Below are positions 52,652 through 64,000 of a stretch of DNA of 64,000 nt, in pieces. Source of the stretch: Cristatella mucedo (lineage: Eukaryota; Bryozoa; Phylactolaemata; Cristatellidae); NCBI GenBank assembly GCA_009760855.2, contig WPIO01000006.1:12786001-12850000 (forward strand), given 5' to 3'. Positions within the stretch are counted from its first letter, which is position 1; every line of letters starts with the position of its first letter. The notes beneath the pieces are model-generated. The model saw only the letters and a list, made by a program, of their open reading frames with translations, was not told the DNA's origin and ran no database searches. The translations under genes were made by a program, and so were the position numbers.

Positions 52652-55600
52652 CTACAAACGGACATGCAAACCCATACACCATCGTTACGAAGCATAAGAC
52701 AGCCAAATTAAGAAAGTAATGCAAGGCAAGCCAGCTGGGAACAGGCGTTAACTTATCCCACCTTGAGGTCCTGTGACTTGCCGTCTTACCACCTCTTTCC
52801 TCGGACTCACTGGTAGATGCATCCCTCCGTTTACGCTTACTTGACCTGTCCTCAGATCTCTCACGATGCCTGTCCTTACCAGACGAAGTTTTCCGGTCAG
52901 TCACGGGGCTTCTTGAACGATGACCTCTGCGACTGCATGACCTTGAAGACCGTCTGTCACGCTCTCTTGTATCTTCTTTCCGGTGGCTGTCGTGCCGACG
53001 AGACGAATCTCGAGATCGCGACCGGCGGCTACGCTTCCTACTAGAACTTGACTTCTTCTTGTCCACACTCTTCCTACTGCTACGGGCTTTGTCGCTCGAA
53101 TGCTTACTGCGAGCACTTTCCGACCGACGCCCTTGACTATGCCGATCAACACGGCGATCTCTGGCATCGTCCTTCTCCGGCTTTATAACTCGCTTGCCAG
53201 GCTTGTGCTGCCTCCTGCTGTTTCTACTGCTATCGCTACTGTTTGAGTCGCTATCGCTACCACTACTACCACTAGTTTCAGCACTGCTTCCTTCACGTGT
53301 CAAAGATCTACGGGTCTCCTTGTCAAGAGGCCTCTCAGCCTCACTCTTAACAGAAGATACAACACGACTTCGGCCACTACCAACGTGATCGGATACCATC
53401 GATGATGCACCACCACGACCAGGCTCACTATGCTTGTCTTGCTCCGGCAAATGTGCTGAAAGTGCAGCTTCACGAGATACTCTCTGTGTGCCATCTTCTT
53501 TGACAGCTGTACCAGACCTAGAATTTCGGGATGAGGACCCGTGCTTGTGGCTATCTGGACTCAAGCTTCGCTTTGAACTTCTGGCCGTGCTCCTGTGGGA
53601 GCCGTCATCTCGAGTCTCCCGGTCTTTCGTCCGAGCAGCTTCACCTTGACGTGGTTTATGTTCTGCTTCTACATCATATTTATGATCTCTCGTTGCACTA
53701 GTCATTCCGCCTTCGTGTCTGTCATGCTTGTGATCACCAGGCGACTGCACACGTTGAGGCCTCTCATGGGATTCAGTTCGGTCGTCTGTCGAGCTGCTAT
53801 TTACGGAAGATGGCGATGCGCCTGAGTGTCCGGGCACCAGTGGCTGAGTGGAACCTGGCTGACGCATATAATTGCTATCACCAGACGACTTGCCGTCATC
53901 ACGACCAGTAACCGAATCCACCTTTTTGCCAGACGAATGCTTTTCTTTAGCCGTGGTGCTGCTGGTATCTGGCAAATAGTAAATTAACATTTAACTAGAC
54001 TCGTACCATGTTTCTGCTGCTGCTACTAGCAATTAATAGAGTAAAATTCGTATTAACAGAGCATTCTGCACATGTACAATTCGTACTGCAAAACAAATAA
54101 ACGAACACAAGCTCAAGCAAACAGTATTTGTTTATATATATTTTATGTATAAGGCCATTTATCTACTATATGCACACATATGCCAATGTTGTGGATAGGA
54201 AGCAGAATTCACTCTTACGTCGAGGAGTTTGAATACATTTGGTTCACTCAGACTACTGCTCAGTCCGCAGGGGTTAAATACCAAAACTCAATGCAAACCT
54301 ATGATTATGCTACACCAAGTCATTATTAAAGAACATTTACTCAAAATTAAAAAGAAATCACATACATACACACACAGACAAAACAGCCTTTGATGCATAA
54401 ATGACCAGTGGCCACTAATGCATATAACAAAAACACCAGGTAAGTACCTGGGAACCTACAGTGTCCGGGGAGGTGGAATAGGCCAGCATTGGTGGGCAAG
54501 TTAATAATACTAATAATAACACATTTATATAGCATCATCAGAGAACTTAATCTCTTTCTATACACTTTACATATGCTGCAAAGGAAGCATGGTCGAATGA
54601 TTAGTGGCAGCGCGCTCAATGACTAAAGCATAGCATAGAGGTGACATGTGCCAGGGTCGGCATGCAAATATGGTTAGTGGCAGCATAAAAAAAGCTAACA
54701 CACTTATTTATCACAGCGTTTAGTGGGTCCACGTGGTTCGTTCGTCCTTTGTGTGCTTATTCGTGCTGACACTGTGCATGTTGATCACAGTTTCAGCACG
54801 CACAAGCACTCAAAGGACGAACGAACCACATGAACCCACTAAATGCTGTGATAAATAGGTGTTATCATCTTTAAATGCCGACAGGTCAGGGGATGTCTTG
54901 ACACCAGTCAGAAGTAGATTGCAGGCTTTGGGAGCATACGAGCTGAAGGAATTGAGGTTCGTACGAGGTAAAGGTAAACGATTAGATTCCGAGAAGCAAG
55001 TGGTACGATACTTAGCCTGATGGGGGAATAGGTCTGATAGGTCGGCTGAAGCCGAAGAGTGAATGGACCTAAAAGTGAGTGACAGAACCTTTGAGTCGAT
55101 GCGTTGCTTGACCGGGAGCCAGTGCAGGTCGGCGAGAAGTGGTGTAATGTGGCTACTTCGATGCTCAGACAAGCCTAGCTGCAGAATTTTGCATCAGCTG
55201 TAAGTGTCTGAATTCACGGGCCGGTAGACCAGCAAGCAGTAAGTTACAGGAGTCGACACGGGATGTCAGAAATGCTAAATCAGCTGCACAATAATAAAGC
55301 TTGAGTTAAAGACTGAATAAAGAAAGAGCAAATTCTGAAAAATGCATTACTCCACATCAAGCAACGAGTAAAAAGCCCAGTTATCACTCATTAACTATAA
55401 ACTAAAACTACACACCCAAAAGCTATAGCTGACAAAAACCATGTTAGTTTAGTCCTCATCTTATTAAGCCATGAAAAATCCACGAGTGTCACACGACAAC
55501 ATAAAACGAAGTGGAAAGGCAAAGCATTTGCAGACAGCAGCCAGGTAACAGTAGGCTATACACGTGACATTTCAGGCTACTGCAGGGTTTACGAAGGGTG

Positions 55601-58600
55601 ATCAGCAACATACAGCTTCGGTTAGTAACAACACATACACTATTAAGAGTACTGCAGTCTCAGAGAAAGCTTTGTTGTAGGCTAATACTTTACCTGTTTA
55701 CATGTGCATGATTCAGAGCATGCTAACCACCGGTACTTCTAACCAGCGGCTCCCGAGTGTCTTCTTGCATGCTTGTCTAAGCACGATGCTCGATCTTTGC
55801 TATATATCGCATGCACGCTGGCAGACACACACGCACGCACACACCTAAAATCTAGCGCTTTTCGTCAAGGCCCTATTGCTCAGACAAGCAATGATCGCCG
55901 TAAACCAAATTTGGTAGCTGCTTCTGCAGTATGAGGGGGTGGGATTACTCATAAGAGGGGTTTATAACATCAGATGCTCACTACCAGAGCACACCTTCAT
56001 GAAGGGCTCAATGTAGTATAACTTGTAAGCAGCACACTTACTCCACGGGTGTCAGCACAGCAGTAGAACAGCAACTCACCTCTGGCATGCTGCTCTTCCC
56101 TCTCTAAACGCAGCAAGCGCTCGCGCTGAGCCTTATGAAATTCGGCTTTCTTCTTACGCAGACGATAGTCAGCCTTCTCATCGTCCGACTCGGACGACGA
56201 GCCTGTCGACTTTGCTCGCCCTCTGTCGCTGCCGCTTTCCGAGTCGTCGGAATCGTCACCGCCGCCTGACAACCCAGAAACACGAAAAGTTGTGCACACA
56301 TGAACGCTTCTTGCATGTGCGGATGTTCGCGCGTTGGAGCTTCCAGACATTAATAACACCATTCGTGAAAAGCTTCTGTCGCCATACAAAGTGTTAGCGA
56401 GTTGCTGAACACGTTCAAAAGATGCAGTCACAGCAAAGAAACGAACGAATGCTAATGCCGACGGCAACAACAGATATATTCGGATAGACAGTGCTGACCC
56501 CGATTGGAACACTTTCGCCAATGTAGTTCCTAAGGATAAGGCAATATTTCAGAGCGAAACAAAGAGTAACAGTATTACTTGCATGGAGTAGTGCAGTCAC
56601 GGCTGACAGAGGCACCGAACCACCAAACACTAACACGGCTAGATGATTGTATCATACAGTTAAGTTAGAAACTAGATAATAGCATTTTCAAATCCTGACC
56701 GGAAAATCAAGGTTTCCTTACAAAAAACACGGGTGACGGCATCTATACACTGACTGGTTCCTGCTTCTTGTCAAGGCACACGATACAATAGCAGCATCTG
56801 TCAGTAGGCTCGAACTAAACAGCAGGCAACAACAACTTAATCACACAATATTCGGTCCAACTGCCAGCTATGAAGACCCGAGAGTCAGACCAGACGGGCA
56901 ATATCACAAAACGAAACTACATACAAATCAGCGAAAATACTTACCAAACACGGTCAATGATGCTAAAGCCGATGACTTAGCAAGTTGTTTGGCAGGAGCT
57001 TGTAGACAAATAAATATTACAACGATGTCAGCTGGACATCAGCACTTCAATGGCAATAACCTTCAAGTCACCGCCAGCAGGCAGACACAAGCAAAGAGAC
57101 CTGCATTGATATTGAGCGGCACTGCCAGCCACATATTCACATCAAATGTGCACGATTGCGCAACAATGCAAACGGCATGCACAGTCAGTAGAGCACGGCT
57201 GCAGCCTTCAACGTTTCGGTGGCCCTGTATGTTTCGGAACATTTTGGCAGCCCCACAATGTTAACCCGTTAGCAACTCGATGAGTTTGGGCATGATTCAG
57301 CCTATTGTAGGCCATGACTTGCTTGGGGAGAGCCCACACTGAAGTGTCTCCACGGCAACATAACTGAAATGTCAACCCGACTTTCAGTCAAAGAAGAAGC
57401 CGTCAGATGGCTTCAGGTAAAAGGCTCCAGTTAATATGAAACTCGAGTCAAATGTAGACCCATGACTTGTCAATCGTCTTTTGTAAAAGTCAATGCTGGT
57501 GAGATGGGCATCAAAAGAACGCCGGCGGTGATGCTGTCAGAACTCCAATGATTGCTCACACCACAGTCAACTCTTGATGCCCACTTCCTTCTCTCAGGCA
57601 CGCTAATTCTGCAGCACTAGTACTTCCACGATCAATAAAGGCAGCGTGGCCAATACCTTTACTGGCGTTCTGACGACATTTAGCATAAGTCTCTTTTGCA
57701 ACTGCTCTTATCTGCTCATCCGTGACGTCACGCAGAACTATCGTCAGCATTTCTTTCACCTTCTCGATCTACAAAAGAGGTCTCTTAGTGTGGACTAGCT
57801 TCCAACAAGGTAAGCCAGCTAACCGCTATAACACCGGTACCCACCAATTGCCTCTGCTTCTCTTCCGCTGATAGTTGCTCTCCTTCATCGTCATCACTCC
57901 CACTAGGCTCCTCGGGATGGACAGCAGTGGCGGCTGTTGCAGCAACGCTGGCTGTTGCGGCAATAGCTTCGGGCACCGATTCCGGAACAGCAGGTGCAAC
58001 GGGCTGCTTCACGGCAGAAGCAAGTGCCACGGCACTTGTCTGAGCAACGTCCACAGCACTCACAGAGCCAACACCAACTTTCGCTGACACGACAGTCTTA
58101 TCCTTTCGAGCACCATTGGCACCATCGCTATCATCCACGTCCTTGCAATCAATGACATACATAGAAATATCATTTCTGTACGGGTGCATACACAGGCTAT
58201 GCACAAGGCAATAAAACAAAGAAAGCAGAACGTTCGCACGCGCACACACACAAATGTCAATACAGATTTACGCAAAAAAAAGTGCCTAATAAGAGCCAAG
58301 ATGAAAGTGGTGCTTCAGCCTATGGAAGGAAGGCTGCATCAACTATTGTCGCGTTGCTAACAGCATTCACCAGGACAATGCCAAATAAACTGCCGAGGAA
58401 AAGCTGGCACCAGTAGCCATAGAGCTAGGCTTCATTTGAAAACTCGAAAACCGATGCCCGAAACAGAACTACAACTTAACGCACGAAAGAAATAAACGAC
58501 ACGCAGCAAAAAAATGTTCCCAAAACACTTACAAAGCGGCTTTTTCGTGGTATCGTGGGCTCACCGCTTTTCTCACTACCTAGCGCCTCTAGAGCTGCTT

Positions 58601-60278
58601 TTTCAGCAGCAATACGCAATTTCTCCTTTTCTTCGCGCTCCTTCTCTAGCTTTTCGCGTTCCACTTTTTTTGCTTTCTCTCGTTCCATTTTCTCGAGACC
58701 TTCACGAATCCAGCTCGGCAGAATCTTCCTCTTGGCAGCATCTGGAAAGAACGAGATCACACGCCAATATGAGAACGGCCCATAATCGCACACAGCCGCC
58801 CGTCGCATTTCTGACGGCAGCAATTGCAAGCGAGCTTGCTCATGCACATACCAATAATGCTAGCAGCCTCGTCCGTGTCGCTGACAGATAGACTAGACAC
58901 GACAGCGGGTGCAGTGTGCTGCTGCGACTGCCTCTTATTCTGATGGTGATGAGGAGCCCGATGAGGAGCAGCAACGTCACTCATGCTAAGGCCAGAATCA
59001 GGCACAGGCAGAAGGCTGCGAATGTTGTCTTCAACAATCTCTTCAGGTGGCGGAGGAGGTGGCGGAGGTTGCGGCAAGGGCTCAGGCGGCCATGCTGGAT
59101 GGCTGTTAGTACTTGCGCTCTGAAAATGATGGATTAACAAGTTTGCTGTCCGCACATCACTGCCACTAGGTACTGTAATCAACATGCAGTTCAACTGCTA
59201 GCCGAATTCATACAGCGCTAAACAGCCCTGGGAATATCATCGATTGGAATGACAATAATAATAATGCATTTGCATAGCACCCTCAGAGAACTTAATCTCT
59301 TTCTAGGCACTTTACATTTGCTGCAATGGAAGCATGATCGAAAGGTTAATGGCAGCACACTCAATGACAACAAACATAACATGGTTGGTGGTGATATGCA
59401 CAGGGTCAGCATGCAAATTTGGTTAGGGGTAGCATGCACAGCGTCAGCACGCATAAGCATACAAAGGACGAATCACATGTATCCACTAAATGCTTGATGA
59501 ATAGATGCGTTTTCGCTTCTTTTTAAATTTCGTCAAGTCAGGGGATGTAGTAAAGTTAGTCAGAGGTGAGTTCCAGGCTTGGGAGCATACGAACTAAAGG
59601 CCGGTCTCCAGAGGATTTGAAGTTTGCTCGAAGTGTAGGTAAACGATTCGTTTCAGAAAAGCGTGTGGTACGATGCTTAGCCTGGTGAGGGAGTAGATCT
59701 GATAGGTAGGCTGGAGCCAAAGAATAAAGGGACCTAAAAGTGAGTGATAGAACCTTGAAGTCGATACGCTACTTGACTGGGAAGCCAGTATAGGTCGTCG
59801 AGAAATGGCCTGATGTGGCCACTGTGATGCTCACGATAGACATGGATTAGAGAAGTTACATTTGGAGATACACGAATGCAGATAGGACTCGAGCTCTGCA
59901 CGATACTTCAGCAGGGCTGTAGAAGAACTACCTAAATCCAACAGTCGGTGCAGCAAAATTTACAGGTGACAAGGCAGAGACCAGCAACTACACATCTACA
60001 GCCAGACTTAGGTATTAAACCAAAACAATTCATGCCGATAATGCAAAGACTCACCGCTGCTTGGTAATGAAAATTAGTGGGAGCCGCCGATGTCGTAGCA
60101 ACACCTCCATGGTTATAATCAAAACCCTGTACTTCATAATTTCCATGGCCGTAGTCAACGTATTGAGGCACCGAAGGAGCTGGAGCCTCCTGGTGCAACA
60201 AATACAGTAATTGTAATGGCACTTGATGCAGCTTGACTCAGCATTTAGTGGTACTGCCAATAATAATGGCCTTATAAA

Positions 60279-60376
<98 letters not shown>

Positions 60377-61458
60377 TCTGCAGACAGAAAGGACGAGGAA
60401 GGGGATGGAGTTAGAGGAGCGAAAGTGGAAGGAGGGAAATGATGGAGGGAGCGGGAGAGGAAGGGGTTAGAGAGAATGGAGGAAGGGTAAGAGGAGAAAA
60501 AGGGAAAGAAATAATGGAGGGAGCAAAGGAGGAGGAAGAAGAGAAGAAAGAACGGAGAGGAGAAAGAGGAGAGGGTGTGAGGAAAGGAACCACATGCATA
60601 ACGTCACGGGTACCATAAGCCGGGGCCTCCTTGCACTCTCAATCATGCAACCATAAATAAGCAAGAATGAAGCAGCCTAAGATTGCCCTTTACAATCCAT
60701 GCAGCTACCTCAGTACCAACGGCACACTGTGGTAAGACTGCGAAATGGCCACAACAACAAGAAGCTATACTACACTTAATGCTGCTGATTTTTTTATGCT
60801 ACTTTTCGACAACAATAAGCCCAGGCATTACGGCCAAAACAACGGTCCTTAGTTTAGTGACAAATGCATCCAGATTTTTTCGAAACCGGCACAGGACAGC
60901 TCCTCACACAACAATCCCACGTTGCACGAGCATGAGCAAGGCACATACATTTGTTGCAGATGGGAGAACTCCCGATGAATGCCATGAGCTGCTTAAACCA
61001 CTGCCACTATTCCAGTCAGGTCCAACAGGATTTGCTTGTGGGGCATTCCAACCCCATGATGGGTATGCTGGACCATGTCCTGAAATACCAAGAAATATGC
61101 AGGCAATGGCATCCAATCAATTGTCATACCAAGCCATTTTGCATGCTGCCACACTTGCTAGCTAGATGCATCTGTGAATACAACAGCTACGGATTACCTA
61201 CCATGAACATTTATGTCACCGCCTCCATGACCAGTGGGTACGTGGACAGTCATTTCCTTGTGTGCAATCCACTGCTGCGCAAGCGCACCCCAGTCGACTA
61301 AAACGAGGTGAAGTCCCAGAATAAGGTATTTCAAGCCGGCAGACGTGCTAACACGGGCGAACCTTGGACAATAACTCACCCTGGTCTGTCGGTACATTGG
61401 TGTAAGCCGACTGCTGGATTGGCCATTGGCCCCAGCCATCAGAATGTGGCTGCCACAT
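52627..61458 (-). CDS. PNISR: PNISR orthologue (PNN-interacting serine/arginine-rich protein), complete
   Basis: PNISR is a nuclear-speckle SR-related protein that binds pinin and is thought to act in splicing. Exons: 61458-61380, 61297-61202, 61079-60949, 60189-60055, 59119-58852, 58741-58533, 58141-57845, 57768-57657, 56265-56080, 53968-52762, 52651-52627. All phases agree and give 914 aa (human 805). Family signatures are MWQP...WGQWPIQQ at the N-terminus, VDWGALAQQWIAHKE (2), ILPSWIREGLEKMEREKAKK (6), LRDVTDEQIRAVAKE (8), SDDSESGSDRG followed by a charged coiled coil (9) and a 401-codon SR-rich exon (10). A proline run in exon 5 resembles the proline-rich middle of the human protein. The last exon adds SKRRSRS and a stop, like the KSKSRSR end of human PNISR. 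An AATAAA lies about 190 nt past the stop. No upstream 5' UTR exon was identified. Confidence 0.94.
52762..53968 (-). CDS. PNISR: PNISR exon 10: SR-rich domain
   Basis: This 1,207-nt exon encodes about 402 residues rich in Ser, Arg, Lys, Asp and His, with many RS/SR pairs such as KRSRRSRSRDSSRRHDSH. It is low complexity and intrinsically disordered, as expected for a speckle-targeting RS domain. The frame stays open past the donor (TCAAG|GTGGGA) for another 92 codons, through the 110-bp intron and beyond, so intron retention would give a hydrophobic C-terminus. The spliced version is favoured because it ends in the conserved basic SR tail. Confidence 0.9.
54500..55300 (-). pseudogene. LINE RT C-terminal fragment in PNISR intron
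   Basis: The minus strand encodes HITPLLADLHWLPVKQRID and LFPHQAKYRTTCFSESNRLP, the conserved C-terminal region of this LINE family, open for 120 codons. It lies between PNISR exons 9 and 10. A LINE tail on minus (54510-54600) and an inverted partner segment lie at its 3' side. Confidence 0.75.
54699..54862. repeat. Inverted repeat, about 75-bp arms, 13-bp spacer
   Basis: The segment 54699-54774 is the imperfect reverse complement of 54788-54862; shared text includes TTTATCACAGC, TTTAGTGGGT and GGTTCGTTCGTCCTTTG. Both arms are LINE C-terminal/3' sequence, so the arrangement is two LINE pieces head to head. Confidence 0.85.
55826..55850. repeat. Short CA/CGCA tract
   Basis: A 25-bp CA-type tract in PNISR intron 9; it reads UG in the transcript. 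A similar short tract lies at 58234-58253. Confidence 0.8.
59240..59900 (-). pseudogene. LINE C-terminal and 3' fragment in PNISR intron 4
   Basis: Tail at 59255-59320 (ATAGCACCCTCAGAGAACTT). The minus strand at 59.58-59.85 kb then resembles the LPHQAKHRTT...ETNR C-terminal region of the 54.9-kb copy, with stops. Same family and orientation as that copy. Confidence 0.65.
60281..60374. repeat. (GA)n microsatellite upstream of PNISR exon 4
   Basis: About 46 GA units; (CU)n in the PNISR transcript, about 90 nt before the exon 4 acceptor at 60190. A purine-rich, G/A-skewed stretch continues on its other side to about 60590. Confidence 0.95.
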
Positions 61459-63540
61459 CACGATGCCTACCTACAGGGCATAAGCATACCAAAAGCATTT
61501 GTACCAGCTGCAGCAGGGCATCGAACAAATGGGGCAAAAGCAAACTGGCTAGCTCATCACACAAAAATATATGACCAAATCCTCGATAACGGCCGATTAC
61601 TTTTTCTTTGCAGACTAGTCAGACAAAACCAAGCTGCTATGGTGAGCTCTAAGTATGGTCACAAAAGCGGTCTTTATAAATGCCACTGCTAAGGAGAAGC
61701 AAGCTGCCCCTTAAAAAATGGCATACTCACTATTGCAACAGCTTTTGCCCAGTAGGCACTTATGTATCTGCACGACCAGCTCCCAAAATTTCGGCATACC
61801 CGACGACTGCAGCACAGTTAAGCTTGCCACCGTGCTCCAGCCTATCCTCCATTTAATCAAGCCTAATCATTAAAGATAAAGATCAGCTGAAAAACAAACT
61901 CACTTACATAGCAGCTAAAGAGCCTTGGTGGCAAGCACTCCACTTGTAGGAAGGCAATTCAGGATTGTCTTTTGCAGAACTCGAACCCACGACGTGGGTC
62001 GTTAAGAGCAAGCACCTTAACAGTTCTACTCAACTTACACGACTGCTCACCTGGAGCTGTGCAATTGATTTCTTTGCTGATGAGGTGTATATTACTAGCC
62101 AACTAAATAGCGCCGAAAGCTGCTCGGGTATTGAGCACACAAGTCACAATCCCTATGGCTAGTTACAGAGGGATATTAGTACCTTACGTTACTGCCCTGC
62201 AGCATAGGATGCAGCAGTTGATTGCATACCTCTAGCAGACGACTGCAGCCGACACCAGCTGGGGCCCTAAGACACAGCTGAGAGAAGTGAATGTTCGCGA
62301 ACCCTTTGAAGCCCACGTAAAACACGCCACCAGAACCGCAGGGTCTGGTGCTGCACTACGCGGACATGATACGGCTTAGCTTTTACGGTAGACACAAAAT
62401 CTCGAATATATGTTCTAAGCAATATTTTGCATTCAATATTTCCTTTAAATGCAAGTCCTCACACCCGCACATCCTACTCGAACTAATACAACATGCTCGC
62501 CCAGCACTACACAACGTCAAACGCTCAGGCAATATGCAGAATAACAAGCACGCTAGACACAAACATCCCCAAGCACGCCGATACAGGGGTTCACGCATCA
62601 ACATTATGGCATACAGGTAAAACGCGATTGACATACACTGGCAAAAGATTCGATTCGCTCTCAGTCACTACCTCAGGCGCGGACAGGAAGAACGGCTAAT
62701 GGCGGCTCAGATCCAAGCTGCTATTTGCTGCCGGCCATACGTAAATTTCCAGTTGTATAATTCTACTATAATGTTTTAATTAATATTCAATAATTTATTA
62801 TGTCGAAATAAGCAGCAGATTGATAGTCTGTAAAACATGACCTTCTAAAGCCCTCGTCTGTCTCGAGCTTAGCTTCCGTCTGCGCCTTCGTGCGATGAAG
62901 ATCGGTAATCCATAATTGTCTGCTGGACCAAGTAGGCTAGGCATCACATAAGTTGGTGTATCTCGACTAGTATCTTCCTTGTTAACAGTAGTAGTTTTTA
63001 CTAAGCTGGGCAATCAGATCTAGAGAGGCATCCTTACCGCTACTAGCATTCGATTCTAAACGGAGAGCCCGTTCTTAATAATGCAATTAAACCAGTGACC
63101 CTGAATATCATCCTGCCTGCATTCGTCTCACTTTGCGTTTGCATCCAACCCTAGTCGGCTTGCACGCGGTCTGTCTCGACCAGATTATCCAGAAGAAGGT
63201 CGATGCATGTCTACTGAAGGAGGCATGGATTATGCCCGGCTTTGGTGGCTGCGTTGATATTGCCGCGAGACCCTCACTAGTTTGGATAGCGGCAATACTC
63301 ACGCAATGTGGAAAAGACTTGAAAGCTCCCAGTACGCCAACGATAATGAGATAGAGCTCGATATTCTGCAAGAAGCACTAACAAGAAGCTCAACAACAGC
63401 CTGTATATAGCGGCTGATACGACAGGTGACTTCCTACAGACTCGCTCACAGGCTTACAGCAGCTCACGGTCAGCACCAGGACTCACCGACTGGCAGACCA
63501 TTATTCCGTGAGCGTGACTGAGGTCAGGCCCATGCCTTAA
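61459..63540. other. Region upstream of PNISR
   Basis: A decayed SINE-B lies at about 61893-62035 (minus; B-box complement GAACTCGAACCCACGACG). Nothing else is recognised. A 73-codon plus-strand frame at 63133-63354 is open but matches no family I know. The PNISR transcription start is not identified. Confidence 0.5.
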
Positions 63541-64000
63541 ATAGTAGTGCGGTGTTCAATCTGTATTGTGTGATGCTCATAACGTATCAAGCAGACCGGT
63601 CACCCGTGGAGTTGCACAATCGTCCGTTCTCGGTCCTTGGCTGTCCCCTAAATATACGAGCTTCTGGGAAAAGGGATTTGGATCCATGGGATCGGCTACA
63701 ACTTTTAAGGTGAAGATACCCAGCTGTATTTGTCGTTTAAAGTATCCAAATCTGCTGCAGCGACTGATAAATTGAATGTTTACTTTGCAAATATTCGATC
63801 GTGGATATCGGCAATTTCCTTAATCTAAAAAGTAACAAAACCGAACTCCTACACACAAGACACTCAAACGTACGGCTGGAGTAGGTGACTTTTCTCTACT
63901 AATTAGGGATTCCGTTGTGTGAATCTCACTATTTGTTCAAAATTTAGGTGCCCTCTTTGATTACGGTATCAATTTTAAAAGTTTCCTTATGAAAACTGCC
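63540..64000 (+). pseudogene. LINE reverse-transcriptase fragment running off the right edge
   Basis: The plus strand reads SSRPVTRGVAQSSVLGPW, a damaged [10 protein letters not shown] box, then after frame changes KTLKRTAGVGDFSLLIRDSV and NLGALFDYGINFKSFLMKTA, the post-YADD region. Several stops and shifts make it a pseudogene. Confidence 0.75.

Noticed and set aside
63133-63354. 73-codon frame containing IIQKKVDACLLKEAWIMPGF
   Set aside because: Open but without recognisable family, splice sites or neighbours that would support a gene; left unassigned.

Overview
This window is a piece of nuclear genome from an animal. Coding sequence is split into many short exons with GT-AG introns, dinucleotide microsatellites are abundant, and tRNA-derived SINEs and CR1/L2-like LINE fragments fill introns and intergenic space. 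All four recognisable genes are conserved animal genes. Family resemblance was judged from remembered conserved motifs, not from a search. The repeat load and SINE/LINE style suggest a bilaterian invertebrate, perhaps a spiralian, but the species cannot be fixed from the sequence.

Layout. (1) 1-18,931, minus strand: the 5' nine coding exons of a TTLL12 orthologue, which runs off the left edge. (2) 19,046-28,730, plus strand: a complete 12-exon MRPS9 gene (mitochondrial ribosomal protein uS9m, 414 aa). It is head-to-head with TTLL12, with at most 114 bp between the two start codons. (3) 29,560-38,036, minus strand: a complete six-exon synaptotagmin, closest by eye to synaptotagmin-7 (431 aa), convergent with MRPS9. 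Its first exon sits in a very GC/CpG-rich block at about 37.4-38.45 kb. (4) 38.6-52.4 kb: a gene-free interval of about 14 kb holding LINE fragments, SINEs, two solo LTRs and nested insertions. (5) 52,627-61,458, minus strand: a complete 11-exon PNISR gene (SR-rich splicing-associated protein, 914 aa) ending in a 25-nt last coding exon. (6) 61.5-64 kb: a SINE copy and the start of another LINE.

Exon phases were checked at every junction of the four models and all agree. The four genes work in unrelated processes: tubulin-ligase-family/SET-like protein, mitochondrial translation, calcium-triggered membrane fusion and splicing. No operon-like logic is implied beyond the shared TTLL12/MRPS9 promoter.

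The most interesting structures are these: the compact bidirectional promoter; a hairpin-forming 3' tail shared by a SINE family and a LINE family; solo LTRs with target duplications inside LINE 3' regions, one beside a second nested insertion; a consistent orientation of dinucleotide repeats relative to transcription; and a perfect 16-bp hairpin in a TTLL12 intron. I saw no clearly novel multi-gene system.
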